A DNA stretch of 64,000 bases from Mesorhizobium loti (GTDB lineage: Bacteria; Pseudomonadota; Alphaproteobacteria; Rhizobiales; Rhizobiaceae), in contig CP050293.1 in assembly GCA_014189435.1 (NCBI GenBank), positions 6,887,001 to 6,951,000 on the forward strand. Direction: 5' to 3'. The notes under the pieces are model-generated. The model saw nothing but the letters and a program-made list of their open reading frames with translations, did no database searches and was not told the DNA's origin. Positions 45,010 through 53,906 of the stretch are shown piece by piece. Both the position numbers and the translations under genes were made by a program. Numbering within the stretch: the first letter of the stretch is position 1; each line of letters begins with the position of its first letter.

Positions 45010-46659
45010 ATGCAGTTTCTGATGCGCCTGCGGCCGAGCAATCTGATCATCGTCGCGGCATTGCCGTTCATCGTCTATCTCTTTGCTTCGTCGGTAAACT
45101 ACCAGCGCTCGCTTCGCGCCATCCTCGGCGTGGAGAACGGCTCGTCGGCCTTCGTGCCCGGCTTCCTGATGCTGGCTGTCGCCTTTTCCGCCGGCCTTGC
45201 CGTGTTCGTGTTCTCGCGCGCTTCGTCCAGATCGCCTCGTCTTGTAACGATTGCCGCCGGGATCAATCTTGCCGCCGCCGTGCTGCTTGTGACAACCGGC
45301 CTGGTCTATCCCTTTATGGCATCGGTCGTGGCGAACGCTGTCGATCCGTTCATCTCCGATCTGGTGGTTCAGGGCGTTACGCCGCGGCGATTGACGGACG
45401 CCGCCGACCTCATGGTGAGCGGCCAGGCCACGCTCCTGTTGCGAACCTATCTCGGCCTGACGGTCGTGATCCTCGGTGCGTTCTTCATCGCCGTCCGCAA
45501 CGGGACCGGTAAGGCGACGTATCGTTTTTCCCGCCTCGTGCTGGCGGCGGTGAACGGCGCCGGGTTGGTCTTCATCCTGCTTTTCGCGCATATCGCATTC
45601 GCGGCGGGTGTTACCACGACGATCCGCGCGGCCGTCGCGGCCTACATGCTGGCGGCCATGATGGGGTTGCTCTGGGTTGGGCTCCTCAAGCTCAAATACA
45701 GCTGGCGGGCAGACCTGATCTGCATCGTGGCAACCATCCTCATGATCTGCGCCGCCGCGTGGTTCCTGCTTCAGCCGCGCGAAAGCTTCGTGCTCGCGGG
45801 TTCTCTCGCCGGGAAGGTCGCGGTCACGCCCGGCACGCCGTCCGGCATACTTGACGCCGTCCGCTACGGGCAATTTCCCGGCGGCCCCGACAGCGAGGTG
45901 CCGCTGCGCACCTCTCGCGGTGCGCCGGAAGCGATCGATGCGATCGGCAAGATCCCCGGCGTCAGCGCAGCGCTTGTCCCGGCGGCAACAGCGCCGGCCA
46001 GCTTGCCGGTGCTGTGGCAGACGGAGGCGTTGAACGATCGCGACAGGGCGTTCGGCATCACGCTCGCCGCGCTGGCGATCGTGCTTGGCCTGCTGACCTT
46101 CGGCGGCCATATCCACCGCAGGCATCCGCTCTCGATCGGGTCGGAGTTTATCGTCGATACGATCCGCGGCATCCCGATGCTGGTTATCGTGCTCTATGTC
46201 GGCCTGCCGCTCGCCGGAGCGCTCAAGGATGCGACCCAGGGCGTGGTCGATCCGCCGAACCTGGTGCGTGGCATTGCCGCCATGGCGCTCGCCTATTCGG
46301 CCTATCTGGCCGAGATATTCCGTTCCGGCATCAATGCAATCCCCGCCGGCCAGATCGAGGCCGCGCACAGCCTTGGTCTGAACGGCTGGCGTACCGCCCG
46401 GCTGGTCGTGCTGCCGCAGGCCTTCCGCATCATCATCCCGCCGCTCGGCAACGAACTTATCGCTATCCTCAAAGACACGTCGCTGCTGTCGATCCTGTCG
46501 ATCCGCGACATCACGCAGCGCATGCGGGAATTCCAGTCGGCAAGTTTCCTGCCGTTCGCGCCCTACAACTCAGCCGCCATCTTCTACATTTTCCTGACGC
46601 TGGCCGCGGCGAGCCTCGTCAGCACCATCGAGAGAAAATATGACATCAAGCATCGATAA
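45010..46659 (+). CDS. Amino acid ABC transporter permease with an extra N-terminal membrane domain
   Basis: 549 residues, about twice the usual permease length. Residues 1-270 contain seven or so hydrophobic segments without recognised homology. Residues 270-350 are a soluble, probably periplasmic segment. Residues 350-545 are a HisM/GlnP-type permease with GSEFIVDTIRGIPMLVIVLYVGL, AYLAEIFRSGINAIPAGQIEAAHSLGLNGWRTARLVVLPQAFRIIIPPLGNELIAILKDTSLLS in parts (the EAA loop). No ATPase gene is present in the operon, so the ATP-binding subunit must be encoded elsewhere or shared. It overlaps the glucosidase start by 20 bp. Confidence 0.8.
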   Translation: MQFLMRLRPSNLIIVAALPFIVYLFASSVNYQRSLRAILGVENGSSAFVPGFLMLAVAFSAGLAVFVFSRASSRSPRLVTIAAGINLAAAVLLVTTGLVYPFMASVVANAVDPFISDLVVQGVTPRRLTDAADLMVSGQATLLLRTYLGLTVVILGAFFIAVRNGTGKATYRFSRLVLAAVNGAGLVFILLFAHIAFAAGVTTTIRAAVAAYMLAAMMGLLWVGLLKLKYSWRADLICIVATILMICAAAWFLLQPRESFVLAGSLAGKVAVTPGTPSGILDAVRYGQFPGGPDSEVPLRTSRGAPEAIDAIGKIPGVSAALVPAATAPASLPVLWQTEALNDRDRAFGITLAALAIVLGLLTFGGHIHRRHPLSIGSEFIVDTIRGIPMLVIVLYVGLPLAGALKDATQGVVDPPNLVRGIAAMALAYSAYLAEIFRSGINAIPAGQIEAAHSLGLNGWRTARLVVLPQAFRIIIPPLGNELIAILKDTSLLSILSIRDITQRMREFQSASFLPFAPYNSAAIFYIFLTLAAASLVSTIERKYDIKHR

Positions 46660-48043
46660 CGCGCGCCGGGCCCTCGAAGCCCGCGCCTCCGGACTGGTCT
46701 TCCCGCACGGCTTCGTGTTCGGCGCCGCGACCGCCGCCTATCAGATCGAGGGTGCGCATGACGCGGATGGCAAAGGTGAAAGCATCTGGGACCGGTTCTG
46801 CCGCGTTCCCGGCGTGATCGTGGACGGTTCGAGCGGTGACGTCGCCTGTGACCACTATCATCGCTGGAAGGAGGATATCGCCGTGCTCAAGGCGCTTGGC
46901 CTTGGCGCGTATCGCTTTTCCCTCGCATGGACACGGCTTCTTCCCGAAGGTCGTGGCGAGGTCAATGCCAGGGGTATCGCGTTCTACGACCGGCTGATCG
47001 ACGACCTGCTTGAAGCCGGTATCGAGCCCTATGCAACGCTCTATCACTGGGATCTTCCACAGGCGCTGCAAGACCGTGGCGGCTGGTACAGCCGCGAAAC
47101 GGCCATCGCCTTTGCCGATTATGCCCGGCTTGCCGCCCGCAGCTTCGGTGATCGCGTCAAGAGATGGACGACGCTCAACGAGCCCTGGACGTTCTGCTGG
47201 TCGGGACACGCGACCGGTGAGGATGCGCCGGGATTGCGGGACGGCGTGAAAGGCGGCGTGACCGCCAGCCATCATGCCCTGCTGGGACACGGCCTGGCTG
47301 TTCCGGCCATCCGGGCCGAGGTGGCGGACGCCTGCGTCGGCATCGTGTTCGACCTCAATGTCGCGGAGCCCGCCACCGACGACCCGCGCGATGCCGCGGC
47401 GGCACGGCGCTTCGATGGCGCCCAGAACCGCTGGTTTCTCGATGCCGTCTTCAAGGGCGCATATCCGCAGGACATGCTGGCGCTCTACGGCGATCTGCTG
47501 CCGCCGATCCAGGCGCAAGACAACGAGATCATCGCCGCGCCGGTAGATTATCTGGGCATCAACATCTACCGCCGCTCGGTGATTGCGGCGGGTGATGAAC
47601 TGGCGCCGCTCAGCTACCGACGGGTGCAACCGGAAGGCATCTATTCCGCGGTCGACTACGAGATCTGGCCTCGCTGCATGTATGACATCCTGCACTATGT
47701 GAATGACCGCTACGCGCCGCCCGCGATCTACATTTCCGAAAACGGCGTCGCTACGATGCCTGAGACGGTTGGTGAAGACGGGTGTGTCTGGGACGATCTG
47801 CGCGCTGCCTACTACGTCGATCACCTGGAGCAGGTGGCCAAGGCGGCGGCCGAGGGTGTGCCGGTGCGCGGCTATTTCGCCTGGACGCTGACCGATAATT
47901 TCGAGTGGGCCTATGGCTATACCACGCCCTTCGGCATCACCCATGTCGATTTCGCCACACAGCAACGCCACATCAAATATTCCGGCGGCGTCTACGCCAT
48001 GATCGCCCGGCAGGAGACCGTGCCCGTTGCGAAGAGCGCCTGA
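46640..48043 (+). CDS. GH1 family beta-glucosidase
   Basis: 467 residues. The N-terminal FGAATAAYQIEGA signature is at residues 27-39. The acid/base is E181 in TLNEPWTF and the nucleophile E367 in YISENGVA. The C-terminal GYFAWTLTDNFEWAYGYTTPFGI block completes the sugar-binding subsite. No signal peptide is seen, so it cleaves beta-glucosides after uptake. It sits in the LacI-controlled operon and its start codon lies inside the permease gene. This suggests that the transporter brings in a glycoside. Confidence 0.91.
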   Translation: MTSSIDNARRALEARASGLVFPHGFVFGAATAAYQIEGAHDADGKGESIWDRFCRVPGVIVDGSSGDVACDHYHRWKEDIAVLKALGLGAYRFSLAWTRLLPEGRGEVNARGIAFYDRLIDDLLEAGIEPYATLYHWDLPQALQDRGGWYSRETAIAFADYARLAARSFGDRVKRWTTLNEPWTFCWSGHATGEDAPGLRDGVKGGVTASHHALLGHGLAVPAIRAEVADACVGIVFDLNVAEPATDDPRDAAAARRFDGAQNRWFLDAVFKGAYPQDMLALYGDLLPPIQAQDNEIIAAPVDYLGINIYRRSVIAAGDELAPLSYRRVQPEGIYSAVDYEIWPRCMYDILHYVNDRYAPPAIYISENGVATMPETVGEDGCVWDDLRAAYYVDHLEQVAKAAAEGVPVRGYFAWTLTDNFEWAYGYTTPFGITHVDFATQQRHIKYSGGVYAMIARQETVPVAKSA

Positions 48044-48044
48044 C

Positions 48045-48743
48045 TTGGCCGGAGACGGGCAAGGCGACCGCACGGTCCTCATAACCGGCGCCGGGCGAGG
48101 GCTCGGCCGCGATCTGGCGCGGCAATACGCCCAGGATGGTTGGCGCGTGATCGCTTGCGGGCGCACCCGTCCGGCCCAAGAGTTCGAAGGTGGAATCGAG
48201 TTCCAGCCGCTCGATGTCGCCGATCCGGCTTCCATCTTCGACCTTGCCACGCGTCTCGCCGGCAGGCCGCTGGACGTGCTTGTCAACAACGCCGCCATCC
48301 GCAGCGAAATCAGCGGCCTGCACGGTTTCGCCCCGGACGAATTCCTGAGGGTTATGCGGACGAACACGCTTGGCCCACTGTTGCTGGCGAGGGCACTGCG
48401 CCCGAACCTGGTTGCGGGGCGCATGCGGATCATCGCCAACATCGGCAGCCGCGCCGGCTCGATGGCGGAGGGGCTGCTCGACGACTACGACGACGATTAT
48501 GCCTATCGCTGTTCAAAGGCAGCGCTCAACATGGTCTGCGCCCAGCTGTCGCAGGATTTGCGCGTCGACAGGATAACGGTGTTGTCGCTGCATCCGGGTT
48601 GGGTGAAGACGGATATGGGAGGCGATCAGGCGGTCCTGGCGGTCGAGGACAGCGCGCGGGGCCTGCGCACTGTCATCGACGGCGCGACGCCTAGGGATAG
48701 CGGCTCCTTCCGGACTTTCGATGGCATGCATATTCGATGGTAG
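48045..48743 (+). CDS. Short-chain dehydrogenase/reductase (SDR)
   Basis: 232 residues from the TTG at 48045, just after the glucosidase stop; a TTG at 48027 inside that gene is an alternative. The cofactor motif is VLITGAGRGLGRDLA, with NNAAIRS near residue 80. The active-site Tyr and Lys lie in YAYRCSKAALNM near 150. The length and motifs are those of classical SDRs, and NAD(P) dependence is expected. It is the last gene of the LacI operon, so it probably acts on a product of the glycoside or amine taken up. Confidence 0.8.
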   Translation: MAGDGQGDRTVLITGAGRGLGRDLARQYAQDGWRVIACGRTRPAQEFEGGIEFQPLDVADPASIFDLATRLAGRPLDVLVNNAAIRSEISGLHGFAPDEFLRVMRTNTLGPLLLARALRPNLVAGRMRIIANIGSRAGSMAEGLLDDYDDDYAYRCSKAALNMVCAQLSQDLRVDRITVLSLHPGWVKTDMGGDQAVLAVEDSARGLRTVIDGATPRDSGSFRTFDGMHIRW

Positions 48744-48844
48744 CCGAATGGCACATCCGCCGTGTTCGCCGGCGTCATACAGGGTTCATCGTGCGAACAT
48801 AGCGTCTTTCTCAGTTCTTTGCTGCGATGCAATAGGAGTGGGAC

Positions 48845-50446
48845 ATGGTGGACATAGTTTCTAGCGAGGCGGGTATTCCGAGACCGGATCATCCGCTGGA
48901 TCAATCGGGCAGCGCGAAGTGGTTCCTGCCGGCCTTTGGCGTGCTGGTGCTCGTCGGCATCGTCTATGTCGGCTATGCGCTCAGCCAGGACCTGGCGGTG
49001 GCCAAGACCGTGCCGTGGATCCTGCTTGGCATCGCCCTGCTGATCGCGCTCGGCTTCGAGTTCGTCAACGGCTTCCATGATACCGCCAATGCGGTGGCGA
49101 CGGTCATCTACACACGCTCGATGCCTGCCGAATTCGCGGTCATGTGGTCGGGCGCCTTCAATTTTCTCGGCGTTCTCACCTCCAGCGGCGCGGTCGCCTT
49201 CGGCATCCTGTCGCTGCTGCCGGTCGAACTGATCCTGCAGGTCGGCTCCTCCTCCGGCTTTGCCATGGTGTTCGCACTGCTCGTCGCGGCGATCCTGTGG
49301 AATCTCGGCACCTGGTTCCTTGGGCTGCCGGCGTCGAGCTCGCACACGATGGTCGGCTCGATCATCGGCGTCGGCCTCGCCAACCAGTTCATGGCGCCAG
49401 CCGGCAGTGCCACCAGCGGTGTCGACTGGTCGCAAGCTACCAATGTCGGCATCACCTTGCTGGTGTCGCCGATCATCGGCTTCTTCGCCGCGGCGATCCT
49501 GCTCTATGTGATGAAGCTGCTGGTGCGCAATCCGGCGCTCTACGAGGCGCCGAAGGGCAACACGCCGCCGCCATGGTGGATCCGTGGCCTGCTGATCTTC
49601 ACCTGCACCGGCGTCAGCTTCGCGCATGGTTCAAATGACGGACAGAAGGGCATGGGCCTGATCATGCTGATCCTGATCGGCGTCGTGCCGACGGCCTATG
49701 CGCTCAACCGCACCCCCGACATCAACTATCTCGAAGCCTACAAGTCGGCTTCGGTCAGCGTCGAAACGGCACTGGGCAAATATGCCAAGCCCGGCGTCAC
49801 CGTCACTGATGCCAAGGCCGCCGTCCAGGACGCCGTGCGCACCAGGACCTGGAGCGACCAGACGACGGTTGCGCTGCAGACCTACATCCACAACACGACG
49901 GCGGGCCTGCAGCCCTATGCCTCGGTCGAGACGGTGCCGACCGATCTGGTCAGCAACGCCCGCAACGACATCTATCTGATCGGCGAGGCGCTCAAGCTGA
50001 TCGACAAGAAGAAGCTGCTGCCGATGGAGGCGGCCGATCTGAAAGCGGTCACCGACTATCACAAGGCGGTCGACAACGCGACGAAGTTCATCCCGATCTG
50101 GGTGAAGGTCGCCGTCGCCTTGGCGCTCGGCCTCGGCACCATGGTCGGCTGGAAACGCATTGTCGTCACCGTGGGCGAGAAGATCGGCAAAAGCCATCTG
50201 ACCTACGGCCAGGGGGCGGCGGCCGAACTCGTCGCCATGGTGACGATCGGCATGGCCGACCGGCTGGGACTGCCGGTGTCGACAACCCATGTGCTGTCGT
50301 CGGGCGTTGCCGGAACGATGGCCGCCAATGGTTCGGGGCTGCAATGGTCGACGGTGCGCAACCTGCTGCTTGCCTGGGTGCTGACGTTGCCGTGCTCGAT
50401 CACCTTGGCATTCGTGCTGTTCATCATCTTCCGCCAGGTGTTCTGA
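48845..50446 (+). CDS. Inorganic phosphate transporter, Pit family
   Basis: 533 residues with about ten hydrophobic segments. The family signatures are EFVNGFHDTANAVATVIYTRSM near residues 75-96 and its repeat in the C-terminal half (VSTTHVLSSGVAGTMAA). SFAHGSNDGQKGMGLI, near residue 260, matches the GANDVANAFG-type repeat. A large hydrophilic insert (about 290-415) lies between the two halves, as in longer rhizobial Pit proteins. AGGAGTGGG precedes the ATG. It is a low-affinity phosphate/metal symporter and stands alone with its own terminator. Confidence 0.9.
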   Translation: MVDIVSSEAGIPRPDHPLDQSGSAKWFLPAFGVLVLVGIVYVGYALSQDLAVAKTVPWILLGIALLIALGFEFVNGFHDTANAVATVIYTRSMPAEFAVMWSGAFNFLGVLTSSGAVAFGILSLLPVELILQVGSSSGFAMVFALLVAAILWNLGTWFLGLPASSSHTMVGSIIGVGLANQFMAPAGSATSGVDWSQATNVGITLLVSPIIGFFAAAILLYVMKLLVRNPALYEAPKGNTPPPWWIRGLLIFTCTGVSFAHGSNDGQKGMGLIMLILIGVVPTAYALNRTPDINYLEAYKSASVSVETALGKYAKPGVTVTDAKAAVQDAVRTRTWSDQTTVALQTYIHNTTAGLQPYASVETVPTDLVSNARNDIYLIGEALKLIDKKKLLPMEAADLKAVTDYHKAVDNATKFIPIWVKVAVALALGLGTMVGWKRIVVTVGEKIGKSHLTYGQGAAAELVAMVTIGMADRLGLPVSTTHVLSSGVAGTMAANGSGLQWSTVRNLLLAWVLTLPCSITLAFVLFIIFRQVF

Positions 50447-50473
50447 GCGGAGCGTATTAGCGTCCAAATAAAA

Positions 50474-50505
50474 GGCAGCGCCGGTCACCGGCGCTGCCCT
50501 TTTTC
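50474..50505 (+). terminator. Rho-independent terminator after the Pit transporter
   Basis: GGCAGCGCCGG (50474-50484), loop TCA and CCGGCGCTGCC (50488-50498) form a perfect 11-bp stem. It is followed by CTTTTTCTTT and preceded by AAAA, 28 bp after the stop codon. Confidence 0.9.
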
Positions 50506-50587
50506 TTTAAGCGAGCACTGTGTTCAAGTCGGCACATTATGTTGACGTTGAACCTCCCAGGGCATTGGCGCGAAACGCCCATCGCTT

Positions 50588-50769
50588 CGTCATCCTAGGG
50601 CGGAGCAAGGAGCGTAGCGACGCGGCGCAGACCGGAGGATCCATGCCGCGACTTCAGAGCGCTGCAACGGTGCAGAATTCCCTTCCGCTGCACTCTACGG
50701 CCAGGGTCACGGCATGGATCCTCGGGTCTCCGCGACGGAGCTTCGCTCCTGCTTCGCCCGTGGATGACG
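50588..50769. repeat. Large inverted-repeat intergenic element (182 bp)
   Basis: The ends are near-inverse: CGTCATCCTAGGGCGGAGCA at 50588 and the reverse complement of CTTCGCCCGTGGATGACG at the right end. Inside, GAGGATCCATGCCG (about 50634-50647) and CGGCATGGATCCTC (about 50710-50723) are exact inverse copies. The centre is GC-poor and unconserved. It has no open frame of its own and fills most of the 426-bp gap after the Pit gene; the rest of that gap holds only the terminator at 50474. Confidence 0.8.
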
Positions 50770-50872
50770 ACGTTGGAGAGGCTGCAGCCAATCTCGAACG
50801 TTGGCGATGGCTGCTCAAAACGGGCGTTGAAATTCTGGCCAGGAAGGAAACCGTTGAGAATCAGCGCCCTAG

Positions 50873-52062
50873 TTAGGTCGGATCTTCGCGATGCAGGTCG
50901 TGGATGGCGACGCCGTCGACATTGGTCGGCATGGTCAGCCATTGGCGATGGCGCAAGGTGCGCTGCGTGTCCTCAAGCCCTGTCTCCCAATGCTCGCGCA
51001 TCGAGGTGCCTGAGAACTCATAGTCCTTGGCGTGACCCTCATAGCCTTTGTGCTGGTAGATCAGGTGCACGATGTTGACGGTGCCGGCGTCCGAATAATC
51101 CTCGATCAGCGCTTCCTCGGCCGGCGTCCGCAACTCCTTCGGCACCCGCTTCAGCGCATCGAGCAGGCGCATCTTGAGGCCATGGATGCGTTTGAAATTG
51201 TCGGTGTTCTGCCGCGTGCGGCTCGAATACATGATGTCCTTGTGGCGGGACAGCACGTCCGGCATGCTGCGCGGCAGGACGCCACGCGCGCTGAACAGGT
51301 CGACCTGGAAGACCAGCGAAGAACGGTCCTCTTCCTGGTCGAGCAGATATTGCAGCGGCGTGTTGGAGACGATGCCGCCGTCCCAGTAGTACTCGCCTTC
51401 GATGCGGATCGACGGGAAGGCCGGCGGCAGCGCGCCGCTGGCCATGATGTGCTCCGGCTCGATGCGGACCTTGTCGGTGTCGAAATAGACGAAGTTGCCG
51501 GTCCGGACATTGACCGCTCCGACGCTCAGCCGCTTCTTGCCGTCGTTCAGGATGTCGAAGTCGATCAGGCTTTCCAGCGTCTCCTTCAATTCGGCGGTGT
51601 CGTAGAAGCTGGTGGCGCCCTCGGCGCCCGGTTGCTCCATCCACGGATTGGGATTGCGCGGCTTGAAGAAGCCGGGCTGTCCCATGACCATGGTCATCCA
51701 CGAGCTGGTGCGGTTGCGGATGTCGCGGTAGATGTCGCCTTCGGGCGTATAGGCCCAGATCTAGCGGCCCGAAATCGTCTGCCAGAATTGCTCGAGCCGC
51801 TGCAGGCGGCGGCTTGATTCATTGCCGGCGATGATCGCCGCATTGATGGCGCCGATCGACACGCCGGAAAGCCAGCTCGGCTCGCAGCCGGCGTCGGCCA
51901 GCGCCTGGTAGACCCCGGCCTGATAGGCGCCGAGCGCGCCGCCCCCTGAAACACCAGCGCGATGCGGTCATACTGCGCCGAGATCTCCGCTATGGTGGCG
52001 GTGGCCTCCTTCTTGCGATTGCGTTCGAGCACGGCTTTGGTCTCCGACTTTTGTTTGAGCAT
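50873..52062 (-). pseudogene. Patatin-like phospholipase (DUF3734-type), disrupted by a frameshift and a nonsense codon
   Basis: Conceptual translation gives YDRIALVFQG[GGALGAYQAGVYQ] with the glycine-rich oxyanion motif, GVSIGAINAA with nucleophile Ser, and an intact C-terminal domain from 51697 to 50873. The G run that should read CAG GGG GGC is one base short (plus-strand C run 51942-51946), which shifts the frame after VFQG. In the restored frame a TAG stands at 51761-51763 in the TISGR-IWAYTPEGD segment. Two independent lesions make sequencing error less likely. The start codon falls inside a dispersed palindrome. Such patatins usually accompany acetoacetate decarboxylase and 3-hydroxybutyrate dehydrogenase genes, which lie directly upstream here. 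Confidence 0.8.
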
Positions 52063-52104
52063 GATCTTGTCCGAAAACCGGTTCCCACTTTTCGGGATCA
52101 TGCT
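52058..52104. repeat. Palindromic intergenic repeat (AGCATGAT...ATCATGCT family), copy 2
   Basis: AGCATGATCTTGTCCGAAAA, then CCGGTTCCCACTTTTCGGGATCATGCT, forms a hairpin with 8-base perfect outer arms. It is the same element as at 27603-27643. It provides the likely start codon of the broken patatin-like gene on the minus strand (ATG at 52062). Confidence 0.78.
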
Positions 52105-52133
52105 CTGTTTTGAGCCCTGAAAGGCCGATGCGC

Positions 52134-52880
52134 TCAGGTGCGGTCGGCGAGATAGTCGTGAACCACTTCGCCCAGGCCAAGCGTCAGGTCGGCGGTGAAG
52201 TGGACAGCGGACACGATGTCGAGCACCGGCAGCCGCGCCACGTCGGCCATGACGTGCGGCCGCAGATCGAGCGCGGCTGGCGCCGTCCAGGCTTCCTTCA
52301 GCGTGATGTCGGTGAGGTGGTAGCGGACCAGCTCGCAGATGCGCGGCGTGCCGTCGACATGCGGGATGATCTTGATCAGGAAATTGGGCGCCGCCAGCGA
52401 AGCCAGGACCGAGCCGTGATCGGCGGCCTTGTGCTTGTAGCCCATCGTGCCGGTGGCGCACAGAACGCTGCCATAGTGCAGCGTGCCGACGATCACCTCG
52501 CCTTCATGCACGATCTTGGGGTTGGCGAGCTTCTTGGGAAAGCCCCACAGTTCGCGGCCGCCGGCGATCGGCGCGTCGTCGTCGAGATACATCGAATGGA
52601 CGTAGGCGCCGTGCTGGCCCTTGTAGCGCACCGGGATGACCTGGCCGGTCTCGGTGTAGTCGCCGAAGCCGGTTGAGTCAGGCATGCGGATGAACTCGTA
52701 CTTGACCAGCGGCTCGTCGATTTCCAGCGGCTCCGGCACGACAGCCTCAAGCGCCTCGCGCGTCGTGCGGTAGGTGATGATGACATATTCGCGGTTGAAG
52801 AAACGGTACGGCCCGGGCGGGAAGGAGGGGTTGGTGAGCGGCATCGCATAGGCGCGCTTCACGACATCGGCGATCTGCAA
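52134..52880 (-). CDS. adc: Acetoacetate decarboxylase
   Basis: 248 residues from the TTG at 52880, which matches the length of known acetoacetate decarboxylases; the open frame continues to 53027 but the extension is not family-like. The segments [46 protein letters not shown] and [15 protein letters not shown] are highly characteristic, and the last contains the Schiff-base lysine. [30 protein letters not shown] in parts follows. It converts acetoacetate to acetone and CO2. It is divergent from 3-hydroxybutyrate dehydrogenase and links to ketone-body/PHB metabolism. Confidence 0.9.
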   Translation of the reverse strand: MQIADVVKRAYAMPLTNPSFPPGPYRFFNREYVIITYRTTREALEAVVPEPLEIDEPLVKYEFIRMPDSTGFGDYTETGQVIPVRYKGQHGAYVHSMYLDDDAPIAGGRELWGFPKKLANPKIVHEGEVIVGTLHYGSVLCATGTMGYKHKAADHGSVLASLAAPNFLIKIIPHVDGTPRICELVRYHLTDITLKEAWTAPAALDLRPHVMADVARLPVLDIVSAVHFTADLTLGLGEVVHDYLADRT

Positions 52881-53101
52881 GGCGGGTGCCCCATTCGGTT
52901 CAGGAATAACTGCGCGAATGCGCTCCGGATTATGTTGCACGGCACCATGACAATGCCGTGTCAACCGCCTGACAGCCCTTCCAACAGGCCCGTCGACGCC
53001 GTCGCAACCCTGTAATCGCACCGACATATGGCTGTGGCAGTGTCATGGTGCGGCGCACAAAGCCGCCTTGTTCATTCCCTCCCACCCCTTGCGAGATCAT
53101 C

Positions 53102-53890
53102 ATGGGTTTCCTGTCTTCAAAGAACGCCCTCGTCACCGGCTCGACCAGTGGCATCGGCCTGGCCATCGCCCGCGCCTTTGCCGCCGAAGGCGCCAACGTC
53201 ACCATCAATGGTCTCGGCGATGCGGCTGCCATCGAGCAGGAGCGGGCCGGCATCGAGACGGATTTCGGCGTGAGGTGCCGCTATTCAGACGCCAACATGA
53301 TGGACGGCGCGGCGGTGAGCGCCATGGTGCACGAGGCCGAGGCCGCTTTCGGCAGTCTCGATATCCTGGTCAACAATGCCGGCATCCAGCACGTCGCGCC
53401 GATCGAGGAGTTTCCGGACGACAAATGGGAAGCCATCATCCGCATCAACCTGCTCGCCGCGTTCTACGCCATCAAGGCGGCACTGCCCGGCATGAAGGCG
53501 CGCAAATGGGGCCGTATCATCAACACGGCCTCGGCGCATGCGCTGGTCGCCTCGCCGTTCAAATCCGCCTATGTGTCGGCCAAGCACGGCATATCAGGTC
53601 TGACCAAGACGGTGGCGCTGGAAGCAGCGCTAGACGGTGTCACCGTCAATGCGATCGCGCCGGGCTATGTCTGGACGCCGCTGGTCGAAAAGCAGATCCC
53701 GGACACGATGAAGGCGCGCGGCATGACCGAGGAACAGGTCAAGCACGATGTGCTGCTCGCTGCCCAGCCGACCAAGGAATTCGTCACCGTCGACGAGCTT
53801 GCCGCGCTGACGTTGTTCCTGTGCTCGGACTCAGCCAAGCAGATCACCGGCACGACCTTGCCGATGGACGGCGGCTGGACGGCACAGTAG
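53102..53890 (+). CDS. bdhA: 3-Hydroxybutyrate dehydrogenase
   Basis: 262 residues from the ATG at 53102. The NAD motif is ALVTGSTSGIGLAIA, with NNAGIQHVAPIEEFPDDKW near residue 90. The catalytic Ser, Tyr and Lys are in NTASAHALVASPFKSAYVSAKHG. PGYVWTPLVEKQIPD, LLAAQPTKEFVTVDELAALTLFLCSDSAKQITGTTLPMDGGW in parts are typical of D-3-hydroxybutyrate dehydrogenase. It interconverts 3-hydroxybutyrate and acetoacetate in PHB turnover. The last 99 bp are repeated, with 11 mismatches by eye, at 61668-61766, on the far side of a 7.8-kb transporter block. Confidence 0.92.
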   Translation: MGFLSSKNALVTGSTSGIGLAIARAFAAEGANVTINGLGDAAAIEQERAGIETDFGVRCRYSDANMMDGAAVSAMVHEAEAAFGSLDILVNNAGIQHVAPIEEFPDDKWEAIIRINLLAAFYAIKAALPGMKARKWGRIINTASAHALVASPFKSAYVSAKHGISGLTKTVALEAALDGVTVNAIAPGYVWTPLVEKQIPDTMKARGMTEEQVKHDVLLAAQPTKEFVTVDELAALTLFLCSDSAKQITGTTLPMDGGWTAQ

Positions 53891-53906
53891 CCCGACCCTG
53901 AAGGCT

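Noticed and set aside
52881..53027. N-terminal extension of acetoacetate decarboxylase to 53027
   Set aside because: The extra residues are Arg-rich and not in the family; the TTG at 52880 gives the usual length.
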